Source: Oxytricha trifallax (Eukaryota > Ciliophora > Spirotrichea > Sporadotrichida > Oxytrichidae). Taken from it: 64,000 nucleotides of DNA. The notes beneath the pieces were generated by a model. That model had not been told where the DNA came from. It searched no databases and was given only the letters and a program-made list of their open reading frames with translations. Position 1 is the first letter of the stretch. Each line of letters opens with the position of its first letter. Made by a program: the position numbers and the translations under genes. The DNA is taken from positions 1-64,000 of the forward strand of contig ARYC01000710.1 in NCBI GenBank assembly GCA_000711775.1, read 5' to 3'. Positions 1-12,131 of the stretch are shown here, piece after piece.

Positions 1-610
1 TGGTATTACTTTCAAGACTGTCAACAGAGTGAAGAGAGTGATTAATTTTACAGTGCCATTTTATAGTTATAATTTAAACTATATATATATGATTAAATGC
101 AGAGAGCTATTACTAATAACATCAAGTTCATACATGCTGATAAAGCTGTGTTTACCTTCAACACCTTTATTAATAAGTCTTGGTTAAGAAGTATGATAAT
201 ATAGAAGTCTATTATTAAAAAGTGAAGGTAGTCACCCATGCAATTTTAGCTGGTATAAGTGAAGATTCAGGCCTAGAGAAGTATGTTATTCACCCTCGCT
301 CTATTAAGCGAGAGTAGTATATAGAGTTCCTACATAAGCTCAGAGAGAAGTTCAGTAACCAGAGATCATCCTGTTTGTTGATAACCTCTCAGTTCATAAG
401 TCTAAGGAGTCTAAGAAAGCTTATGAAGAGCTAAACATAACTCCTGTATATAAAACGTTCCTTATAACCCATAATTTAATGGAATTGAAATCTACTGGAG
501 TTAAATCAAGACTCACTACAAGAAGCTGCTACTGTATCTTCTTATGCATGACTTGCCCATCGATACAGTTGACTTAATTCAAAGCAGCTGTAAGAGAGTG
601 AGCGTAGAAA
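1..610 (+). pseudogene. TBE 42-kDa DDE transposase remnant
   Basis: Translation with TAA/TAG as Gln gives transposase-like stretches such as GITFKTVNRVKRV near the window start, then GISEDSGLEKYVIHPRSIKR, then FVDNLSVHKSKE. The last carries the second catalytic Asp of a Tc1/mariner-superfamily DDE_3 domain. The frame shifts just before FVDN (near 370), and the region of the expected third acid (NITPVYKTFLITHNLMEL) is degraded compared with the usual SPDFNAIE-type motif. A TGA ends the frame near 600. This is a broken copy; the N-terminal part is off the window edge. Confidence 0.8.
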
Positions 611-689
611 AGACAACAGTTTGTGCGAGAGAGGGAAGAATGAATGTTTATAAATAAGTTTTAGATTTAAATGAATGAATAATTTCACA

Positions 690-1475
690 TATTAAACTAA
701 CCCATTAAGGGGTTTAGCTTCTCTTTCTTCTCCTCTTCTTATGGCTTGCTTGGGCCCATATTTCTTCTCTTAGTGCCAGCTCCTGCATCTATGTTCATTT
801 CATCTGGTTTTTAGACATCTTTATAAAGCCTCTTGCTCACCTCATAAATTGTCTGCGACTTTCTTTTTCTGTGAACTTTTGCATTCTCTTTCATAAGATA
901 TATGCCAATGCCAGATTTTCCTACAAAGTTATATGTCAAAGCTTACTTGAAAGATAAGGATGCTTCTTAAGTTCCTCTAGCCAAGCTGAGCTTATTAGAA
1001 TGCCTTGCTTTTTTTTAGTCTTCAGGAGAGATAGAATATCGTTTCTTATGTGCTTCTTCAATTATTTCTCTGAGATACTCCTCTTTTATTGTACCAAGAC
1101 CACCAAAGAAAAAGTTCCTCTCTGGTAGTTTATTAGAGAGTTGTTTCTTGGTAGGAAGTAAACTACCACTTCCTCATCTTACATGGCATTATCATAAAGA
1201 TTAGTGACTGAAATCTCAGGGTAGTTGGGAATTTTCATTAGTTTAATCTCTTTATTTTTAAAACCTTTCTTCTCCTCACATAGTATTGCTTTCAAGAATG
1301 AAATTTTGGTACCTTCCATCGTTGGAAGGAATAATCCAACTGTATAATATCTTACTAGTCATCAAGTTATCTTACCATGTAGAGTTAGGTATCGATCTAG
1401 ATCTTCCTTACTTCTGAATCTTGATATCATTTCTTGAGCCTCGACTCTTTTCATTTGATCATTAAGGGATTCCAT
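690..1475 (-). pseudogene. TBE 57-kDa-like ORF, decayed
   Basis: Read on the minus strand from an ATG at 1475, the segment has MDSLNDQMKRVEAQEMISRF, then RSKEDLDRYLTLHGK, and further on KIPNYPEISVTNLYDNAM and GILISSAWLEELKKHPYLS. Motifs of the form 'KxPxxPExSVxxLYxxAM' and 'ISxxWxExLxxxPxxS' are what I recall from the TBE 57-kDa ORF, whose function is unknown. Internal TGA codons (for example near 1360) and frame shifts show decay. Its position and opposite orientation between the transposase and the zinc-finger ORF also match the TBE gene order. Confidence 0.65.
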
Positions 1476-2222
1476 CTTTATTCCTCTTCCTATTAATGAA
1501 TTTCAAATTATAATTTATAGATTTCTGGATCCTATTGTTTAAAATATTATTATTAAATATGGGCATCTTATAGGAGGTCAACCCTGCAAAGATACGTGGA
1601 GAAAGTTTGCAGAAGCTGTAACAAACTGCAGAGATTGAGCTCCATTTTTATCAATTTAGTTCCATTAAATTAGTACTAAATTTTTCTAAATTTAATTAGT
1701 ACTGGTACTTAATTAGTTTAATTTTAATTGGTACCAATTTTATAGTACAAAAACTTAATTAGTACCTAGTTTTAAACTAATGAGGTTTTAATGGAAAAGT
1801 TCCAAAATGGTTCTTAACCTAATTGGTACCAGTACCAACCTGAATTTATTCTCAGTTGGTACCAAAATTATAAATACTAAGCATAAAATTAGAAAATTTA
1901 TAGTTATAAATTAAGTATAAATATGATGTCTATAGAGCTTAGATCAAACCATCATTAATGCTTTGCAACTCCTATATAGTCCAGATATAGCTATAGAGGT
2001 TTTAAGAGCTTTATAATAGAAATTTAAATTAGAATTTAAACATGGCGGTCAATTTAAATCGTAGAGCGGCCACTTTTAGGAGCAGGTCAATCAATGCTCA
2101 ACTTTGGCTCCTCCAAGAAACCAGAAGTAATTTATATTGAAAAGGAGTAAGAGCTAAGAGCTCTAGAGTTTGAAGCTGAGGTATTTAAAATTTAAGTTTA
2201 AAACAAGAAGTAGAGTGCCGAG

Positions 2223-3487
2223 ATGGGTGTTTAAACATAAGTTGAATTGGTTGAAGAAGATAAGGAACAGCAACCAATAGAAAAAATTAAAACATTTTAA
2301 TGTGAAGACTGCTAAAACTTCTTCTCAACTGAGTCTAGCTTGAAGAGGCACATTTAAGAGGTACTCTGGCAAGGCCAAGATCTATTTTAAACATGACAAA
2401 GTGGATGGAAGGTACCAATACACAACATGCATGAAGTCTTACACTCACTCAGCAAAGGTTAAGAAGCATATGCAAAAACATCATCTTAACGAATTCTTGA
2501 TTTAAGATTAGGAGACTTAATAACTTGTACCTGCTAAAAGAAAATCAAAAATTCTTGAGTCTTAAAGAGACCTACAGGAGAAGCTCAAGAGACAGTGTCG
2601 CTTTGAATCAATGAACTAGCCTGTGGATCATACTGTTTTAGCATGCTTCCAAGCGAAAGCAATGAGTATTCCTGCATTAAATGCAATTGAACTTAGTAGC
2701 TGCATTTAAAATAACTTGCACATAAGTGTGCCTAACAAGGCAAAGCTTATAGTAGTTGATGAGTATGCATAAAAGGTATACCCTTTCAGCTATCTAATAA
2801 AAAATGAGCAGTATTAAAATGAGTTTGCAAACGAATATATGTTCTTAGAGAGGCTTAAAGAAGAGATTGCAAGAACTTGCTTAAGTTAAATGGTGTTATA
2901 TTAAGCTATGGTTTCATCGCACTAAGGCTCAAGAAATTTGAAATGACTTTAAGAGACTATCTATATCATAATAGATATCCTGATGGCTTAAATGATATTC
3001 TTACAGATATGATTAAGGGTGTCAAGGAGTTGCATGAACTTGGATATGTTCATAGAGATTTGAAGCCTGAAAATATTATGCTTAACCTCTGCCATTTAGA
3101 AGTCGTAGTTATCGATTTCAATAGAGCCTTAAGATAAGAGATAGTGACTTTGGCAAAAGTTCTTGGTACTCCTGGATACCTCCCAATTAGAGAGAAATGG
3201 ACTAATGGCTCAGTTCAGTGGGATGTATGGGCAGTTGCTGCTATCATATTAGAGAGCGATATGGAAGTATGTCATACTTTGGAACAAAGCACGAGAAATA
3301 ATCAATAAGTTTAGCAGCTAAACATATAAAATAAGAAGAAATCTGCGATAAAATTAAGAAGATAGTTGAGATGGTCATAGTTAAAGCTCCAGCATATCCA
3401 AGATAATCATTAGATGACATTCTAGAACAACTAAAGACAACGAGATTCAAGAGAAATCACAAAGACAAGCAGATAAAATTTGTTTGA
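2223..3487 (+). pseudogene. TBE zinc-finger/protein-kinase ORF, frameshifted
   Basis: Starting at ATG 2223 the frame encodes an acidic stretch, then a C2H2-type finger (CEDCQNFFSTESSLKRH). After a frame shift a second finger-like unit follows (CMKSYTHSAKVKKHMQKHH). After another shift a protein-kinase-like domain appears: GVKELHELGYVHRDLKPEN (catalytic HRDLKPEN), then VVIDFNRAL, where DFN stands in place of DFG, then GTPGYLP and SVQWDVWAVAAIILE. This matches the small TBE ORF that combines zinc finger and kinase features. The frame breaks near 2345, 2880 and 3250 make it a pseudogene here. DFN and the missing N-lobe suggest it could not phosphorylate. Confidence 0.7.
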
Positions 3488-3609
3488 GTTAAGCACAATA
3501 ATAATCATAAAATATTCATTAAATTCATATAAAACCTGAATTTTGTCTACTAACCCCAATAAGACCCCAACTATACCCTACAAATCAAAGCACTTATAAA
3601 CCTCACTAA

Positions 3610-3626
3610 GGGGTTTTGGGGTTTTG
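3610..3626 (+). repeat. Internal telomere-like repeat, TBE terminus
   Basis: GGGGTTTTGGGGTTTTG is two G4T4 units, the hypotrich telomere sequence, sitting internally at the right end of the TBE remnant. On the minus strand the terminus reads CAAAACCCCAAAACCCC followed by TTAGTGAGG. The next three bases outside are ATT. Confidence 0.92.
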
Positions 3627-3929
3627 ATTGTAAGAATCTCGAAGTCTTAATGGGAGATTTTGAGTAGTTCATGGTCATAGTCTTAGTCAGTTTGGTTGAA
3701 TCTAGAGTTATAATTTCTTTGAGTTGAGGTGTCTAAACTTAGGGGATTATGCTAGGTTAATTAGTTTGAGCTATAGGGTATTGTGGACGAATAGTATTGC
3801 CTGCTTGAATTATGATTATTGTTAGTGTGCTAGAGGGTATGATCTAAAGTAGTAGTGTCGCAGTTTTATAGTGAAGCAACTTTCTTCAAAGTAATTAAAA
3901 ATAAAATATGCTAAATTTATATATCATGT

Positions 3930-4512
3930 CCTCTAGACCTTGTTTTAAGAACTCAATCTCTTCAATCATCTTTTATCTTTTCATCTAGGAGTAATGTTAA
4001 TATTATACTTTATTGATCTTACTTTTGATTGAGATCTTTTAGTTTAAGTCTAATTTTATGTCAATGCCTGACTATCTACGAAATGAGGGGAGTCCTACGC
4101 TGTTATTGTATTCATATTTTTGAATTTTTAATTATTCTATAATTTACCTGCTATATTAATTATTAGAGTTTACTTAACTAATTCTTTCTTTTATTTTGAT
4201 TTATATTGACTAATTCTGTCAGTAAGGGAAAAACTTACGTCTCAAATTAAATTTATAAATTATAAACAGTTCCTTAAAATAATTGAAGGTAAAATTATTG
4301 ATTTTTCCAATAATTAAATAGATTAAGAATATTGAAACATTCTTAATCCCTTTTTTAATAAAGAAAATATGATAAAACATTTTATTAGACAAAAAATGCA
4401 ATCCACAAGGAGTGTGAAGCATCTCCACAAACTTTAAGTACAAAGCCAAAATATGTTCACCTAGTAATAATTCAGCTTTAGCAATTGATTCTATCAAGTC
4501 ATCCAAGCCTCT
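3930..4512 (-). CDS. Possible coding fragment, coiled-coil-like
   Basis: The 970-base gap between the TBE and the LETM1-like gene is mostly AT-rich. On the minus strand it contains a coding-like stretch (GLDDLIESIAKAELLLGEHI, then LALYLKFVEMLHT; 4400-4512) and a second one near 3940-4000 (QMKRQKMIEEIEFLKQGLED). Both are amphipathic and charged, unlike the flanking AT-rich DNA. No start or stop is clear and the two are in different frames with noncoding-looking sequence between them. They could be germline segments of one small gene separated by an IES, or remnants. No family recognised. Confidence 0.35.
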
Positions 4513-4596
4513 CAATCAGTTTCAAAGAACCAAGATATGTCTGGGAGAATTAATTAAAATACTTTCAATTAAAATAAGCAGAATAACCTGAATTAC

Positions 4597-6679
4597 ATGA
4601 CTCGCTATTTTTCAACTTCACAATCAGATAATGATAGCTTAAGCTAGAGCGCTAGTGACTTAGGGAAAAATATAAAGGTCAATAAGCATGAGGAGGATAG
4701 TATATATACTGGTCCACTATTAATAGAGCCGAAATATTCTTATGAGTATATTCCTTAGCCAAGGTAAATCGACAAGACTTTACCATTAATTAAGAGAATA
4801 GAGAAAAAAACACAAGCAGTAGGTCTTGATTTTAAGGATTATGTGAGTGATATCGTAAATAATCGCTAAGATCGTTATTGCTTCAAGACTGCTCATTTCA
4901 TTAAGAGAAATGCACATACCTTCAATCATAATTAACATAAAATGGGAGTACTTTAAATTCATTAAATCAAAGCACTTTAAAATTGAAAATAAATTTTTCA
5001 TAAGGTCATTCACAGTAGCTCACGGTCTATATCATGTATGGGAGGAATTGGTAAAAGTCGGAAGAGGATTTAAGTTGCTTAATGAAGATTTTAAGTTTTT
5101 TGTAAGATCTTAGAAAAGCAAAATAGATTACAAATATGATAAGCCTTCAATCAAGAAAGATATCAAGCTAAAATAAGTGAAGTCAGATCTTTTTAAATTC
5201 ATACCTTTTTCTCTCTTCATTATCATTCCAGGTGCTGAGCTTTTACTTCCTGCATGGTTAGTGGTATTCCCAAACTCTATCCCTTCTTAGTTCATGTCAG
5301 AGGATGCAAGAGTAAAGTCATTCAAAATGATGACTGAACGTCGAACAATTGCAGCAGAAAAGCTATTATACATTTTGCCTCGCTATCTATATGCTCTCGA
5401 AAAAGACCCAAGTGTAGACCCTGTTGACAAAGAGCAAGTGAAGCAACTTAAACACATTTTGAGATCCGAAAATGTTCTCCCTACTGATCTGCTGTAATTT
5501 AGGCAACTTTTCCAAAAGTATGCTAAATTCAACTATTTTGGGCCATAGACTCTTTTGCATATTGCACATTTTATGAGTCTAAATCCTGTAACTGGCATCA
5601 ATAAACTTCAATTATTGTGGATCTTCAAACTTTTATTTTCATTTTATTTTACTATCAATAATTTGTTAAAGCCTCTCAAAACTAAGATCCCTATTGATGC
5701 CCCAGGAGTAAGGTACCTCACAAAGATGATCATCACAAGAGAGCTAAACTTGTATTTTAAGAATCTAAGGGATGAGGATGTGCTAATGAGTTTTGAGCAA
5801 GTAGATAAAATGACAGATGAAGAGCTGAACTTCATTTGCTATCGTAGAGGTATTGAAATCGAAGATAAGTCATATGAAGCAAAGCTCAAGGATCTTAAGC
5901 TGTGGATGTCTATCTCTAACTTGAGAAATGTACCACATTCACTGCTTCTATATTCAAGAATCACAGATTATGCTGATGATTTGTTCCAGATTAGTGAAGA
6001 CGAGGATGAATACGAAGTCTTAAGAAGGGTAAGTTATTTCATTTTATTTAAACGTTTCTAATTAGGCTCAAAATGAAATATACTTTGTTGAAAAGATGAG
6101 AGTATTTAGTTAATTTCAAATAAATAGATTCCTTGAATTTTAGATTTATAATTATATTCGAGAGGACATTCGGAATCGACCAATTACATGCTATGGTGAA
6201 AAAGCTTGAGCATCAACGCAAGACCACAATTTACAATCCATCAGAGGGTAAATTCTTCTTCTCTAAGAACGATTTGACGCTGTACACCATGATACTTGAC
6301 GAATTCTAAACAAGGCATAAGAATTTGTCAGACAAAATCAACGAAACTTACCGTGTCGGTAACTTGATGCTGGACTACCTCGAGAAATAAATTATATTAG
6401 ACTATCACTTGAGAGGAGAGCAAGCTGAGCTTGAGAAGGAACATCCAGAGGTAGCAGAAAAAGCCAAGAAGTATAATTGTTCAGGGTTCTCATTATCATT
6501 TTTAAGTATTTTTATTGTACCTTGGATTCGAGCTCTATTATGAGCTCTCTGGTAGAAACAAAGCTCTGAGTTAAGACTCCGAAGAATTCAAAATAATCAT
6601 GCAGAAGGCTGATGAGTTGAATAAAAAGTTTCATAATGATATGGAAAATTATTAAAAGCAATAGAGAGAATTAAAGTGA
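4597..6679 (+). CDS. LETM1-like mitochondrial inner-membrane protein
   Basis: The start ATG at 4597 gives MTRYFSTSQS, a plausible mitochondrial presequence. After the 127-bp IES is removed the frame reads TAHGLYHVWEELVKVGRGFK, then DLFKFIPFSLFIIIPGAELL and LPAWLVVFPNSIPSQF. This is the LETM1 transmembrane and RBD entry region, followed by a LETM domain with EELNFICYRRGI and LKLWMSISNLRNVP. LETM1 proteins sit in the inner mitochondrial membrane and take part in K+/H+ or Ca2+/H+ exchange. A 37-nt GT..AG intron lies at 6029-6065. The charged coiled-coil tail (MVKKLEHQRKTT.., LEKEHPEVAEKAKK) runs to the TGA at 6677. One more junction near 6090-6160 and one near 6475-6535 (intron or IES) are not resolved base by base. 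Confidence 0.82.
4896..5022. other. IES in LETM1-like gene, pointer GCTCA
   Basis: The direct repeat GCTCA occurs at 4891-4895 and 5018-5022. Deleting 127 bp between the copies joins FKTA to HGLYHVWEELV in frame and removes a frame break. The interval is AT-rich and opens no frame compatible with both sides. Confidence 0.8.
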
Positions 6680-6835
6680 GATGCCCAAACTCTTTTCTAA
6701 AGCTATAAATTTGAATAGAATACCAGTAAATTAATTTAAAAGTACTCGTTGCATAATTTTACATAAGATTATTCGCTATATAAGAAAATATTATCATTGT
6801 CAATATTGCTAGTTATTAATAATATTATATACTAA

Positions 6836-7990
6836 TCATACCTAACTTTATACTTCACTATTTATGGTCTCTGGTGTAACTTTTATAAGCATAAAAGTTG
6901 TTACTTCTATAGAATTATTGTAAACACATTTTTTATGCTTACTTGTTCTGCATATTGGACACTTATTTGATTATAACTTGATACTTTGTGAGCAATCTCT
7001 ACAAACACAAAGATGTCTACATGGTAGTAAAATTGTATCTTTGAGTTTTGAATAACATATTACACATTCCTTACTACAAATTAACATCTTAACTCTAAAA
7101 TTTAATTTACTTTTATTCTTCTCTACTGCATGGATTAGAATCAATTCCAAATACTTCATTCATTTCATATAGATAGTTCTTGTACATATTCATCTACTTT
7201 ATTACTCTTAAGTCATATCTGAAAGTTTATAACGAGCCAGGTTGTGGATTTTTCAATTCTACTTTTTAGAAAAATGCTGTCGTTATTATCATGCTTTATT
7301 TACTTGTTAAAGAACTGTCCCCCTATGTTTATTCATGTAAATTTTTATGTTAGTTAATGAAGAAAATTCTATAAATAGAAATCTTTTAAGAATTTACTTA
7401 CAACTGTGATGATTATTGGAAAATAAGTGTCAGAATAAGTTAAGAGATCAGTCTCTGTAAATCCATCGATGTTGATAATGTTATTAAAAACTCGATTCTT
7501 AACGTAATCTTCATTGATATTCAAAGCTTAATGTATGGTTCCTTAATCGTTTTAAAACATAGAATTTTCTCCGTATTTTGGTTTAAAGTGAACTTGCATT
7601 TTAGTCTTGTCATAGAGAAATTTAGTGCATAAATATATGTTTATCTCGCATTTGCGTCTGCAGTCAAATGAGAAGCTCAAATCATATTGATTCTAATAAT
7701 GTATTATGCAATAAATGAAGGACTATTAAATGTATTATATATATGATTCTCTTCATCTATTCTTTGTTTCTATTACAGATTTATATTTCATGCTTTTTAA
7801 TTTACGATTTTAAGAGACTATTTATTGAGATTGAATGGAATCTTGAGGACTGTAACCTTTTTAGAAGGAGCTTATTCGTGATGCTAGTTCATTGCTCTTT
7901 AAAACACCCAACTTATATTTCTGTTTGCATTTCGAATTCTAAAATATTATTCAGCTCATACATTGCAAATTACTGCGAAATTTAGTGATT
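6836..7990 (-). CDS. MGRN1/LOG2-like RING-finger E3 ubiquitin ligase
   Basis: The C-terminal part reads KECVICYSKLKDTILLPCRH, LCVCRDCSQSIKL and QSNKCPICRTSKHKK. This is a C3HC4 RING with the spacing and wording typical of Mahogunin (MGRN1/RNF157) ligases. Upstream (7600-7690) FSFDCRRKCEINIYLCTKF resembles the MGRN1 substrate-adaptor motif FDADVPCRVVVYFFAKE, followed by FKPKYGENSMFQNDQGTIHQ. An intron of about 33 nt (gtaagt..tag) ends the exon near 7390. The exon/RING junction works in frame if 16 nt near 7100 are removed, either a very small intron or an IES. Stop TGA is at 6836-6838. The N-terminus beyond about 7700 is only tentatively placed. These enzymes transfer ubiquitin to membrane or endosomal proteins. 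Confidence 0.75.
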
Positions 7991-8274
7991 TCTTATCTGT
8001 TCTTCAGACATTTGCTAAATTTATTGCTGCGATAAATCTGGAACACTTTAAGTGTCCTAAAAAGAATGAAAAAAAAGAAATTAGTAATGTTACAAACATG
8101 CTCTGACTGAATTAAGTAACTCTGTTGCCCATTACTAAATTAAATTGATTTATAAACTTTGATATTTTAGATAAATTACTAGAGAAGAGTTAAAATCTAT
8201 TCTTTGAAAAGGAAATATAACTTAATTCATAATTGCTTAATAAATAGTCAACCTAATATCATTCTAATGATTTG

Positions 8275-10500
8275 TCAAATAAATTTGGCATTTGAGAGAG
8301 TTCTTAAGACTTTTCCCATTTCATCAGTCTTGATCTAACCGTTGATAAAGAAGCAGCTAGTCATCCAGGCAAACTCAACTTCAGAGCCAACTTCTGCAGC
8401 CAAGTAATTTAAGAGTTCTTTTCTTGTACCTTTCTTCTTTTGTAACAAAGCTTGTTTTGCGGCCTCATCCAAATCAGTCTCTTTCAAGTGTAAATTTATA
8501 AAATATATAGAAAACAGATTAAAAGCCAAAATGATTCAATTTCATGAGAATGTAATTTAAAAAAGTGTTAGACAATTTTCTTGAAGTTACCAAGCAAGAA
8601 AGACTCCTCGAAGTTTTTATTACAGTAGGCTTTGATATCATTGATGTCTGGGTTCAGCTCAATCTTGGAATTCCACTTGAACATAAAGAATGGGAGGAGG
8701 TACTTGAAGAAGTATTCTATGCTAAAAGCCTTCTTTCCTTCTTCATCTTCCTCATCATCTTCGCTATCACTGTCACTGTCAGAGTCATCATCATCATCAT
8801 CTTCATCGTCATCGTTATCTTCATCGCCATATCCATCATCATCTTCGTCTTCCTCAAATTTATTGGAATTACTATCCTTTTAACTTTGAGATTCCTTATC
8901 GTCATCATCTTACTATGATTCAGATTTATCTCCATCCTCTTCTTTCTTATCTTCTTCTGTTTCTGCCTTCTTATCGAAGTCCTTATACTTTTTCTCAGTG
9001 GTAGTCTCCAAGATTTGCTTGAACTGCTTCTTGTGAAATTTCAAAGATCCTTCAAACTTGAGACCTTTACTGATTTCAGTGAGAATAGGATCTTCACTTT
9101 GTAGAATGGTTTCTAATTTCTGTTGAAGAGTCACGTTAAATTCCAAAATAGCTTCGACTGACTTTTCATCAAAGACTTGCGACATCTTTTTCAATTTCTC
9201 TCCAGCATCAGCATGAGTTTCATAGAAAGGGTCTAGCAAGTAACTCTGTGCTCCAATTCTAACCTTCTTGCCATCAAGCACAATTGAAGGAGAATAATCA
9301 GACAAATTCTTAAGGTAATCCATTTATTCTAGGTCTTCAAGAACAGATTTAAGATCCTTAGCTCTTGGTTTGATACCGATGGAGAACCAGTTTTGCTCTT
9401 CAAACATGTGAAGGTTTTATAGATACATGACTTTATCATCGTTTTCGTTTGGGAAGAAAGTTATCTTGAAGTCGATTGAAGTGCCTATCTTGGCAGTCTT
9501 ATCTTGTTGCTTTGTTAAAAATAATTAAATAATTTCTCCTCCCTTAGTTTTATGGGCTCCATCCCCATCTAAGTGAATCTTTCTTTCACCTCTTGGTGAG
9601 GCTTATGGTACTGGTTTACCTGGAATTCCCATAAATTTCCCACCTCCTTTCAAGAGTTAAGAAGCAAGCTGTGGTTATTATATTACAAAGACTATTAATT
9701 AATAGTATGATATATTTTATAACCTTACTTGACTTCCTCCTTCTTAGATTCTTCTTTGGCTACTTGAGGTTAAATTATAAGTTCAAAGTTGCTTTCAAAA
9801 TGCTCATTTAAAATTCTTATTTGCTTTTTCTTATCAATATATGACTGGAATCTATCAGAATGCACCTGATCAATTCCTTGTTACTGTAGTTGTTTAATAA
9901 CCCAATCAATAATGTAAAATTTGATCTGCTCAAATTTATCAAGCTTGCCTTCTGACCACCATTGCTTGAACTTTTTCTCACGAATTATTACAGATTTAGG
10001 ATCCTTGTCAGACTTCTTCTCGGCGAAATATTCCACACAAATTTCCTCGATGACGTCTCTTTCATTCTCATCAAGTCCTTGCAGCAAATCTTCAACCGTT
10101 AGTTCTTTGTCGTCTTTCTTAAGAGCTTTGAAAATTTCATCAGCACTCTCCTAAACTTTCTTGTTTTCTTCTTTTAAAATTTTATAAATAGACTTGATTC
10201 TTCTTGCATAGCAAGTACCATATCCTTGGCTTGGTGGTAAGTGAAGAAATTCTTCTCTTCTGCAGTAGGAAGCTCGTTACCAAAATAAAACTTCATAGGA
10301 ACACCCATATAAATCTTAAGCAATTTCTTCATTTTCTTCAAGTCATCCAGGCTTTCATAGTAGATAATGAGAGCTTGTGCGTTTGTTACAAGCTTCTTTG
10401 ATCCTACTGAGATCATAACCTTGGAGAGGGCTTTACTTTTTATAAGCTTATCAGCTATCTTGGCTTTTTAAGCAGATGATGCCAAAATGAGTACTCTCAT
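8275..10500 (-). CDS. Acidic protein of unknown function (about 650 aa)
   Basis: The ATG at 10500 starts MRVLILASSAQKAKIADKLI and the frame ends at TGA 8275-8277 (VLRTLSNAKFI). I do not recognise the family. The order is: an alpha/beta-looking N-terminal 100 residues; a helical region (ENERDVIEEICVEYFAEKK); a beta-rich region (IDFKITFFPNENDDKVMYLQ); a long helical segment; and a very acidic D/E/S tract at about 8740-8890. The C-terminal end (LLNYLAAEVGSEVEFAWMTS) is conserved-looking. Two IESs with pointers are resolved. A further 60-nt interruption near 9665-9725 fits an intron or an IES with an AG pointer. An acidic tract in an otherwise folded protein would fit a chaperone or chromatin protein, but that is a guess. 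Confidence 0.7.
8486..8580. other. IES, pointer TTTC (GAAA on coding strand)
   Basis: TTTC occurs at 8482-8485 and 8577-8580. Removing 95 bp joins NFKK to ETDLDEAAK in the minus-strand frame and bypasses in-frame stops. Confidence 0.7.
10174..10205. other. Short IES, pointer TTCTTCTT
   Basis: TTCTTCTT occurs at 10166-10173 and 10198-10205. Excising 32 bp joins AMQEE to NKKVQESADE on the minus strand in frame. Without the excision the frame breaks. Confidence 0.75.
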
Positions 10501-10667
10501 ATCCAATTAATTAAAAATTATCTTATATTGTATAATGTTATAACTCATTTAAGATATTATAACATCATAAGAGTAACTTCAAGCAATGATCATAAATAGC
10601 CAATAATTTTAATTAATTCACAATAGTTAATTTCTATAGTTTTTCAGCAATTCTGCTAGTAGTCATA

Positions 10668-12050
10668 TCAAATAATTTAATTGAGTTTTAGGAATGCTAT
10701 TACGAAGTTTGAAGATAAAATTAGTACTGCTCCGAAGATTTCTCCAAAATATATATGACTATGGAAGTATAGTACATCAGCTGCTAATGAGTAGAAGAGA
10801 TTAGTGTACTTTAATAGACTTAAAGTTGAAACCTTTTCATAATGGAATGCCAAACTTTTAGCCATAGCTCCCATAGCGCTTGTGAGTCCTACTAAGGTGA
10901 ATAGTATATAATCATTAACACCAAGTCTGCTTGGACCGCCAAAGTTTGATGCTTCTTAATGAAAGATAAAAGTCAAACTTGCAAATGTTCCTAGCATTCC
11001 ATAGTAAAAAGGACTGATTGCATAATGAATTCCTTTCATCATTCTTAGGAGACAGTAATTAACGGCATTTAAAAATGCACTAATGAGTACCAAGACTGAA
11101 CCCAAAGTATTTTCAGCTTGCTCTTAAGAACTTTCACCATAAGGTTGAACAAGAATAGCCACTCCGATTATACAAATAGATAAACTAACCAACTCATGTT
11201 TAGACATACTCTCTCCCAAAAATAGGAAAGCAATCATTGTAGCAAACAAGGGAGAAGTATTATTTAGGAAAGCAAGTTTCGATAAAGATATAAGCTTCAC
11301 CGCTGTATTAAAAATAAAGAATGTCATGGTACCAGTAATTGATCTAATGATAACTAATTTCCATTAATCTTGAGGAATGTCTGTTAAGCTTACATTATCT
11401 TTCACAGCAGTAAAGTATGAAATTACTAATTATGCAAATGCTCTAACAAAAACCATATCGTAGATAGTCACGTTAGGGTTATAATCGTAATGAACTTTGA
11501 TTAATATTCCACTGATTGTCAAATTAAGAATAGCAAACTTCATGATTAGAATACCCTTAAGTAGTTCACACCATGTCTATGGAGGTGGGATCGGTTCATT
11601 CAACTCAATAATCGTGATTCTACTGGTCTAAGTATTTTCCAAATTCTATCTTTTATCAATAATTGCTATTCTACTGCTTGATAAATTACCTTTCATGTTG
11701 TACTACTACTAAGATATGTGCGACTGAAATAATTGAGAGTTTTCGTTAATTTGGAAGTGCTAAACATCTGGTTCACCACCAACTAGAGATGTCTTTCTGT
11801 GTGACATTGATGGTTGATCAATGAATTCTATGTCGGCAGTCTGACCAAGAGATATCATGTTTTTCTGTCTTTTAGTTATGCTTAGATTCAGTGATTAACC
11901 TAGATTTTGATTCCCAGTAAAGCTTTGACCTGCTGCTGCATATTTTTATTGAACATCAGGTGTACTTTCGAATTTCTCAAGTAATGGCTTCTTGAGTTCA
12001 TTATGCTCTTAATCTATCATGTTGTGATGCAGTTTATTATCCGTTGACAT
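10668..12050 (-). CDS. DMT-superfamily (EamA/SLC35G-like) membrane transporter
   Basis: One uninterrupted frame of 460 codons runs from ATG 12050 to TGA 10668, with no IES or intron. A polar N-terminal tail of about 150 residues (MSTDNKLHHNMIDQEHNE..) precedes about ten hydrophobic segments in the two-repeat EamA pattern, for example KLAFLNNTSPLFATMIAFLF followed by LGESMSKHELVSLSICIIGV and AILVQPYGES. The second repeat ends YEKVSTLSLLKYTNLFYSLA. This family moves metabolites, nucleotide sugars or drugs across membranes; the substrate cannot be told from sequence. Its start codon is only about 80 bp from the end of the 10.4-kb transposon. Confidence 0.85.
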
Positions 12051-12131
12051 TAAATTTATTATAATTCGAGAATAACGAATAAATTACTCATCTTATGTTC
12101 CCTGTAATTCATGATAGATTTTTAAAACATA

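Larger units (their letters stand above)
1..3626. mobile_element. TBE-type transposon, right-hand part, decayed
   Basis: The window opens inside a TBE (telomere-bearing element) transposon of the kind known from hypotrich micronuclei. Three ORF remnants follow each other: a DDE transposase (+), a 57-kDa-like ORF (-) and a zinc-finger/kinase ORF (+). The right end is CAAAACCCCAAAACCCC read outwards-in, at 3610-3626, followed by ATT, which fits the ANT target known for TBEs. The left end lies outside the window. Frameshifts in all three ORFs suggest an old, inactive copy. TBEs are normally removed from the developing macronucleus as large IESs. Confidence 0.88.

Noticed and set aside
8565..8935. 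Overlapping plus-strand Ser-rich and Ile/Val-rich ORFs
   Set aside because: They are antisense and off-frame readings of the acidic D/E/S tract of the minus-strand gene.
12109..12131. Oxygenase C-terminus continuing across the 10.4-kb element to a TGA at 12109-12111
   Set aside because: Joining across the element gives a short in-frame end, but the 14-bp pointer TATGGTGACTATCT leading to segment 5 at 24745 is far stronger evidence for the real end.
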